The notes beneath the pieces were generated by a model, which did no database searches, had not been told where the DNA came from, and saw nothing but the letters and a program-made list of their open reading frames with translations. DNA of 64,000 nucleotides from Undibacterium hunanense (GTDB lineage: Bacteria; Pseudomonadota; Gammaproteobacteria; Burkholderiales; Burkholderiaceae_D), in assembly GCF_014284335.1 (NCBI RefSeq), contig NZ_JACOGF010000003.1, positions 124,001-188,000 on the forward strand. Reading direction: 5' to 3'. A program made the position numbers and the translations under genes. This document shows positions 59,107 through 64,000 of this stretch, piece by piece. Positions within the stretch are counted from its first letter, which is position 1; each line of letters opens with the position of its first letter.

Positions 59107-61215
59107 TTAGCGCGTGAATGCAGCAGCATTGCCTGCATCTACGTTGATAATGTTACCTGTGCTCTTGGCAGACTTGTCGCTGGCCAGGAAGTACACTGCT
59201 TCTGCGATATCTTCCGGCAATACGCTGAGTTTCAGCATGCTGCGCTGACGATAGAATTCTTCGATATCATCTGCATCGATTTTATTCGAGACAGCGCGCT
59301 CTTCTTTCCATTTGCCATCCCAGATGCGGGAACCGCGGATCACGGCATCCGGATTGACCACATTGACGCGTATGCCATGGGCCGCACCTTCGAGGGCGAT
59401 ACAGCGTGCCAGGTGGATTTCAGCCGCTTTTGCCGTGCAATATGCAGATGCACCAGCAGAAGCAACCAGACCATTTTTGCTGGCCACAAACACCATGCTG
59501 CCGCCGATTTGCTGCTGCTTCATGATACGGAATGCGCTGCGACTGACCAGGAAGTAACCCTTGACCAGAATGTCCTGATTACGTTCCCAGATTTCCAGTG
59601 TCGTTTCATCCAGCGGTGCTGAAGATGCAATACCGGCATTCGAGATCAGCAAATCGATACCACCAAATCGCAGGGACGTTTCGCTCAGTATGGCTTCGAC
59701 ATCGCTTTCACGGGTGATGTTGGCACTGATGGTCGCCACATTATCCTTGCCTGCCACTTTGGACAAGACCTGATGTGCCTGGCTCAATGCCTCGCCATCG
59801 ATGTCTGTCAACATGACACAAGCGCCCTCTTGCAACAACTGACGTGCCACTGCCTGACCGATGCCACCGGCAGCACCAGTCACCAGTGCAATACGGCCAG
59901 CCAGACTTTTCGGCTTGGGCATGCGTTGCAGTTTGGCTTCTTCCAGCAACCAGTATTCGATATCAAAGGCTTCCTGCTCTGGCAAACCTACATAGCTGTC
60001 AACGCCATTCGCACCGCGCATCACGTTGATGGCATTCACATAAAACTCGCCAGCGATCCTTGCAGTTGCCTTATCTTTCGCAAAAGACAACATACCGATG
60101 CCTGGTATCAGGTAAATAATCGGATTGGCATCGCGCACTGCCGGGCTATTATCGTGCTTGCAACGTTCATAATACGCAACATAATCTGCGCGATATTGAT
60201 TCAGACCTTCATCCAAACCGCTCAAAAGTTGATCAAAGTTAGGATTGGAAGGATCAAAATCAATCACAAACGGACGAATCTTGGTGCGCAGGAAGTGATC
60301 AGGGCAAGATGTACCCAGCGCTGCCAGTGCCTGCAAGTCTTTGCTGCACACAAAATCCAGCACTGTGGTGCTGTCATCAAAGTGGCCGAGTTTGAATTCT
60401 GTCTTACTGATTTTACCGCGCAGTACCGGCATCAGACGGGCAACCAGGCTGGCACGCTCTGCAGCTGGCAGCGCGCTGTATTTGGCACCGCCAAATGCTG
60501 GCTTGCGGCTGTTTTCTTCCAGCCATGATTCTGCACGCTGGATGATTGCCAATGTGGTTTCATAGCAAGACTTGGCAGTATCACCCCAGGTGAACAGACC
60601 ATGGCCTTCGAGGATGATGCCTTTCAGATTTGGTTGTGCTTGGGAAACTGCTTCCAGTTTCAGGCCCAAGTCATAACCAGGACGCTGCCATGGCAACCAG
60701 CCCAGCTCGCCTTCGAATATTTTTTGTGTCAAATCCTTGCTATTGGCACAGGCCGCAATAGCGATGACTGAATCAGGGTGCATGTGATCAACATGCTTGC
60801 GATTGATATACGCATGCAGTGGCGTATCGATACTGGCAGCACGTGGGTTCAGGTTGAACGTGCAATGTGGCAAATAAGCCACCATTTCATCTTCCAGCGC
60901 CAGACCGCGATAGCGGCCTTTCAGGGAATGCAGTTTATCCATGTACAGCGTCGAGAAGCCATCCATCTTGATGCTTCCCAAATCACCGCCAGAACCTTTT
61001 ACCCATAGTACTTCTACCTGCTCGCCAGTCAGGTAATCCGGCATCATTACCTTGGCAGAGGTATTGCCACCGCCAAAGTTGGTAATGCGCATATCAGAGC
61101 CGAGCAGATTCGAGCGATACAGCAATAATTCTGGCTCAGACAAGCCAGCTGCGTACGCGTCGTCCCAAAGTGAAGTGATAGCTTTTTTCTGCTCAGTTTG
61201 AATCGTTGAGGTCAT
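59107..61215 (-). CDS. rhaD: Bifunctional rhamnulose-1-phosphate aldolase / short-chain dehydrogenase
   Basis: The 702-residue fusion has an N-terminal class II aldolase/adducin domain (NFGGGNTSAKVM, zinc-ligand His in HMHPDSVIAIAACA and EGHGLFTWGDT). Its C-terminal SDR domain spans from about residue 430 and shows ALVTGAAGGIGQAVA, catalytic Ser/Tyr/Lys in FVASKNGLVASAGASAYCTAKAA and NVDAGNAAAF. The aldolase cleaves rhamnulose-1-phosphate to DHAP and L-lactaldehyde, and the dehydrogenase oxidises lactaldehyde to L-lactate. The length and domain order fit the known bifunctional enzyme. It is the first gene of the divergent minus-strand unit opposite the DeoR-type regulator. Confidence 0.94.
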   Translation of the reverse strand: MTSTIQTEQKKAITSLWDDAYAAGLSEPELLLYRSNLLGSDMRITNFGGGNTSAKVMMPDYLTGEQVEVLWVKGSGGDLGSIKMDGFSTLYMDKLHSLKGRYRGLALEDEMVAYLPHCTFNLNPRAASIDTPLHAYINRKHVDHMHPDSVIAIAACANSKDLTQKIFEGELGWLPWQRPGYDLGLKLEAVSQAQPNLKGIILEGHGLFTWGDTAKSCYETTLAIIQRAESWLEENSRKPAFGGAKYSALPAAERASLVARLMPVLRGKISKTEFKLGHFDDSTTVLDFVCSKDLQALAALGTSCPDHFLRTKIRPFVIDFDPSNPNFDQLLSGLDEGLNQYRADYVAYYERCKHDNSPAVRDANPIIYLIPGIGMLSFAKDKATARIAGEFYVNAINVMRGANGVDSYVGLPEQEAFDIEYWLLEEAKLQRMPKPKSLAGRIALVTGAAGGIGQAVARQLLQEGACVMLTDIDGEALSQAHQVLSKVAGKDNVATISANITRESDVEAILSETSLRFGGIDLLISNAGIASSAPLDETTLEIWERNQDILVKGYFLVSRSAFRIMKQQQIGGSMVFVASKNGLVASAGASAYCTAKAAEIHLARCIALEGAAHGIRVNVVNPDAVIRGSRIWDGKWKEERAVSNKIDADDIEEFYRQRSMLKLSVLPEDIAEAVYFLASDKSAKSTGNIINVDAGNAAAFTR

Positions 61216-61603
61216 ACACTCTCCGTGATTGATTAATATTTTTATGACAAATTCCTTAGCCTTACCCCCTGGTCTCCTGAGAGGTTACCGGAACGATTGA
61301 GCAGTTTGTGATTGGACTGCATTTTGGCCCGGTACGGCAGTGGCAGTCAGTAGAAAACAGCCAGCATTGAGTGTCAATACAGAAGCAATCAAGACGCTGA
61401 TTGAAATTGGAATAGTCAGCATGATGATTGATTTTGTCCGTAGCAGATTACCAAATGGGGAAATAATCACTTGATTGATCAGTTTTTGATTGACGTCCGA
61501 TTTTTAAGTGATTAGTCTCGTTATATGCCAGCAAATTATTACAAAGCAATGACTGGTGGTAAGCCTCGATAAAGACAAAAGACGGCTACAGATGGAGACA
61601 AAA
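61216..61603. other. Divergent regulatory region of the rhamnose genes
   Basis: This 388-base gap separates the aldolase gene from the regulator gene. It contains A/T-rich promoter-like stretches and the inverted and direct repeats at 61465-61513. No ORF is convincing; short frames are chance. Confidence 0.5.
61465..61513. promoter_or_regulatory. Inverted and direct repeats, candidate RhaR operator
   Basis: AATCACTT (61465-61472) and AAGTGATT (61506-61513) form an inverted repeat spaced about four helical turns apart. Between them TTGATTGA repeats (around 61471 and 61486). A DeoR-family regulator encoded 90 bases downstream usually binds such repeats. The target identity is inference. Confidence 0.45.
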
Positions 61604-62470
61604 ATGGTGAATCACAAACGTCGTAAACGTTTGCTGAAGCTGCTCGTCGAGCACAATTCAGCAAGCGTCCAACAGTTGGTTGAGTGGCTTAGCGCATCCC
61701 CGGCAACCGTCCGGCGCGATATAAGTTGGCTTGCTGCACGTAATCTGTTAACCCGCACACGCGGCGGCGCAGAAAATCTGCAACAGAAAAAGCGCTCTAT
61801 AGCGCTGACCAGCGAAACCTTTCAAAACAATATCAAATGCTACGCTGATCGTAAACGGGCTATTGCGCGTTATGCCAGCAATATGTGCAGCGATGGCGAA
61901 ACCATCATCATCAATGGTGGCACCACCACCTTCATGATGGCTGAATTTCTGGTCGACAAACAGCTGAAAATCCTGACGAATTCGTTCATGATGGCCGAGC
62001 GTCTGCTGGTATCGAGCGAAAACGAAATCATCGTTCCCGGTGGTCGTGTCTATCGTGAGCAAAATGTCATCCTCAGCCCTTTCGATAACGACATCACCCA
62101 GCATCACTATGCCGGCAAGATGTTCATGAGCGTGTATGGGCTGTCCCTGCTGGGGTTGATGGAAGTCGACCCGCTCCTGATACAGGCAGAAAAACGTCTG
62201 ATCAGCCAGGCCGAAGAATTGATCGTACTGGCAGACAGTTCAAAATTCGCCAAGAAGGCCGGTTTGATACTCTGCGGACTCAACCGTGTTTCCTGCCTGA
62301 TCACTGATAACAATGCGTCTGATTCTGCCGTGCAGTTGCTTGAGCAATCTGGCGTCAAAGTCATTACCGTTGCGCCAGAAACGATGCCGGTCAAGTACCC
62401 GGCTACAAAATTTAATCAGGCTTATGACATGGAGTCAGCAAGCATGTTCCAACCGGAGACCGTGGAATGA
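61604..62470 (+). CDS. rhaR: DeoR-family transcriptional regulator of rhamnose genes
   Basis: The 288-residue protein has an N-terminal HTH (RRKRLLKLLVEHNSASVQQLVEWLSASPATVRRDI) and a sugar-phosphate-binding DeoR C-terminal domain (INGGTTTFMMAEFLV, VPGGRVYREQNV, VLADSSKFAKKAGLIL). I preferred the ATG at 61604 with GGAG upstream; ATGs at 61592 and 61556 are alternatives. Rhizobial rhamnose operons carry a DeoR-type RhaR that senses a pathway intermediate. The stop overlaps the rhaS start by four bases, so regulator and transporter genes share a transcript. Confidence 0.9.
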   Translation: MVNHKRRKRLLKLLVEHNSASVQQLVEWLSASPATVRRDISWLAARNLLTRTRGGAENLQQKKRSIALTSETFQNNIKCYADRKRAIARYASNMCSDGETIIINGGTTTFMMAEFLVDKQLKILTNSFMMAERLLVSSENEIIVPGGRVYREQNVILSPFDNDITQHHYAGKMFMSVYGLSLLGLMEVDPLLIQAEKRLISQAEELIVLADSSKFAKKAGLILCGLNRVSCLITDNNASDSAVQLLEQSGVKVITVAPETMPVKYPATKFNQAYDMESASMFQPETVE

Positions 62471-63471
62471 AAAGAAGAAAGGTATTACTTGCAGCGATAG
62501 CACTGAGCATGCTGGGCGCACTGCAGGGTTGCGAGCAAAAATCGGATAAGGTCAAAATTGCCATTGTCGTAAAAAATCTGGGAAATGGCTTTTTTGATGC
62601 AGCACATGAAGGTGCCAAGGAAGCCGCCAAACAAATCGGCAATGTGGAAATTATTTATACCGGGCCAACCACCCCTAGCGCTGAAGGGCAGATTGAAATC
62701 ATCAATTCCCTGATCAGCCAGAAAGTCAATGCCATCGCCATTTCTGCCAACGATGCCAATGCGCTGGTTCCTATCACCAAAAAAGCCATGCAGCGTGGCA
62801 TCAAAGTTATTTCCTTCGATAGCGGCATTGCACCAGAAGGCAGGTTGATGCAGTTGAACCCGTCAAATGCAGATTTGATCGGTCTCAAGCAATTGCAGAT
62901 GGCATCTGATGCCATCGGCGGCAAGGGTGAAATCGCCATATTGTCGGCATCCGCCCAGGCAACCAACCAGAATATCTGGATCAATGTGATGAAGAAGGAT
63001 TTGGAAAAGCCAGAATTTGCCGGCCTGAAACTGGTGGCAACTGTCTACGGCGACGATCAGTCCGACAAGAGCTATCGTGAAGCGATAGGCCTGCTGCGCA
63101 GTAATCCCAATCTGAAAGTGATCATCTCCCCTTCTACTGTCGGCATCAATGCCGCCAGCAAGGCGGTGGTGGATGAACATCTGGTCGGCAAGGTATTTGT
63201 TACCGGCCTGGGCTTGCCGTCAGAAATGGCTGGGCACGTTAAAAGCGGCGCTGTCAAGGAATTTGCCATCTGGAATCCTATCGATCTTGGCTATGCAGCG
63301 ACCTACATTGCCAATGAATTTGTCAAAGGTAACCCGAACGCCAAGGCTGGCGGCAGTTTTACCATAGGCCGTATGGGAACGATTGAGATTGATGTCAATG
63401 GTGAAGCAGCCATGGCGCCTCCGTTCACCTATAACAAAGATAATGTGGAGCAGTTCTCCAAGATATTTTAA
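62467..63471 (+). CDS. rhaS: Rhamnose ABC transporter substrate-binding lipoprotein
   Basis: The 334-residue protein has a lipobox MLGALQGC (Cys at residue 22), so it is probably a lipid-anchored periplasmic binding protein. The fold is a type I sugar-binding protein: VVKNLGNGFFDAAHEGAKEAAK, AISANDANALVPITKKAMQRGIKVISFDSG and ATYIANEFVKGNPNAKAGG. It matches RhaS, the L-rhamnose binder of the rhaSTPQ importer. Translation is coupled to the regulator (ATGA overlap). Confidence 0.9.
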   Translation: MKRRKVLLAAIALSMLGALQGCEQKSDKVKIAIVVKNLGNGFFDAAHEGAKEAAKQIGNVEIIYTGPTTPSAEGQIEIINSLISQKVNAIAISANDANALVPITKKAMQRGIKVISFDSGIAPEGRLMQLNPSNADLIGLKQLQMASDAIGGKGEIAILSASAQATNQNIWINVMKKDLEKPEFAGLKLVATVYGDDQSDKSYREAIGLLRSNPNLKVIISPSTVGINAASKAVVDEHLVGKVFVTGLGLPSEMAGHVKSGAVKEFAIWNPIDLGYAATYIANEFVKGNPNAKAGGSFTIGRMGTIEIDVNGEAAMAPPFTYNKDNVEQFSKIF

Positions 63472-63612
63472 GCAAAGAAGCCCACGAATGTTGACCTGAG
63501 CGCCTGTCGCCTGGTCATCTGCAAACAGAAAATCAGTTGTCTGTCACAGATTCAATTCTTGCGTGCAGACAGGCAGACGGCTGAATTTTCCTATCCATCA
63601 TCTCCTTGCCTT

Positions 63613-64000
63613 ATGTTAATGACGAACGAGCACAATCCGTTTCCTATCGCGCCCGACGGTTCGCTGGCCCCGCCTATCCTGACGCTGAAGGGTATTTGCA
63701 AACGCTTCCAGGGCATCGTTGCATTACATGAAGTTGCTCTGAATGTCCGGGCTGGCGAAGTCATGGCCTTGATAGGTGAAAACGGGGCAGGCAAATCTAC
63801 AATGGTAAAAACCCTGACCGGCATTTACCAGCCGGACAGCGGCAGTATGCATATTGCTGGTAAAGAAGTCCGGTTTGCCACGCCACAGCAGGCCATGCTG
63901 GCCGGTGTCACCGCTGTACACCAGGAAACTGTCATGTTTGACGAACTGACGGTGGCTGAAAATATTTTTATAGGCCGGCAGCCCATGCACGGCTTTCCCG
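63613..64000 (+). CDS. rhaT: Sugar ABC transporter ATP-binding protein (5' part)
   Basis: The frame from ATG 63613 runs to the window edge: LTLKGICKRFQGIVALHEV, Walker A LIGENGAGKST, Q-loop region VTAVHQETVMFDELTVAENIFIG. These match the first ATPase domain of RbsA/XylG/RhaT-type two-domain sugar importers. A second in-frame ATG at 63619 is also possible; neither has a strong ribosome site. Only about 129 residues are visible; the Walker B and second domain lie outside. It is 141 bases downstream of rhaS and the membrane subunits (RhaP/Q) would follow. Confidence 0.92.
   Translation, partial: MLMTNEHNPFPIAPDGSLAPPILTLKGICKRFQGIVALHEVALNVRAGEVMALIGENGAGKSTMVKTLTGIYQPDSGSMHIAGKEVRFATPQQAMLAGVTAVHQETVMFDELTVAENIFIGRQPMHGFP

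Noticed and set aside
1..64000. tRNA or rRNA genes
   Set aside because: No cloverleaf-like or rRNA-like stretch was recognised in any intergenic region; a covariance search was not possible.

Overview
This window looks like a piece of a betaproteobacterial chromosome. Family-level protein resemblance (ebo genes, QseBC-type regulators, PiuC, rhizobial/betaproteobacterial-type L-rhamnose catabolism) and moderate GC point to Burkholderiales, plausibly Oxalobacteraceae such as Undibacterium or a relative. That placement is an inference from reading the proteins, not from a search. No rRNA, tRNA, CRISPR array or intact insertion sequence was recognised.

Layout. (1) 1-5.2 kb: an ebo (edge-boundary) metabolite-traffic locus, with eboD and a truncated eboE on the minus strand and eboF-eboB on the plus strand, separated by a frameshifted, internally deleted gene resembling the N-terminus of VioB-type proteins. 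(2) 5.4-13.1 kb: a visibly more GC-rich block with two secreted proteins, a LuxR-type response regulator, a large beta-propeller histidine kinase, a secreted alpha/beta hydrolase and a short-chain dehydrogenase. It is bracketed by the real end of eboB and by a diverged 20-codon copy of that end at 13.3 kb, so it looks like an insertion or rearrangement. (3) 13.3-22.5 kb: a minus-strand QseBC/PmrAB-like two-component system, RND efflux pump (adaptor plus pump, no outer-membrane factor) and PAP2 phosphatase. A divergent membrane-protein gene has a PmrA/QseB-type box in front of it. (4) 22.7-34.7 kb: Fur-box-preceded iron genes (PiuC-type dioxygenase, TonB siderophore receptor), an S46 dipeptidyl-peptidase, an NTF2-like protein and an unusual overlapping pair: an XRE-type regulator and a membrane AAA ATPase with a pilin-like outer domain.

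(5) 32.9-45.0 kb: the most unusual locus. A heme-motif secreted protein preceded by tandem PmrA-type boxes is followed by hypF, hypC, a SIS-domain gene, hypD, hypE, an FmdE-like gene, a phosphoribosyltransferase, a VanX-like dipeptidase homologue and a 613-residue NiFe-hydrogenase large-subunit homologue. The genes of the Fe(CN)2CO assembly pathway are present, but no hypA/hypB (nickel insertion), small subunit or maturation endopeptidase is visible. The large-subunit homologue lacks one of the four metal-ligand cysteines. The FmdE-like and VanX-like proteins also lack hallmark catalytic or metal motifs. This suggests a non-hydrogenase enzyme system built around a hydrogenase-type iron cofactor.

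(6) 45.0-64.0 kb: a rhamnogalacturonan-I / L-rhamnose island. Two GH105-type unsaturated galacturonyl hydrolases, GH28, GH106 alpha-L-rhamnosidase, CE12-type acetylesterase, a PL22-like oligogalacturonate lyase, esterase and DUF1080/DUF6250-like secreted proteins would release sugars. Rhamnose mutarotase, isomerase and a bifunctional rhamnulose-phosphate aldolase/dehydrogenase catabolise L-rhamnose. A divergent DeoR regulator and RhaS/RhaT ABC transporter genes run off the right edge.
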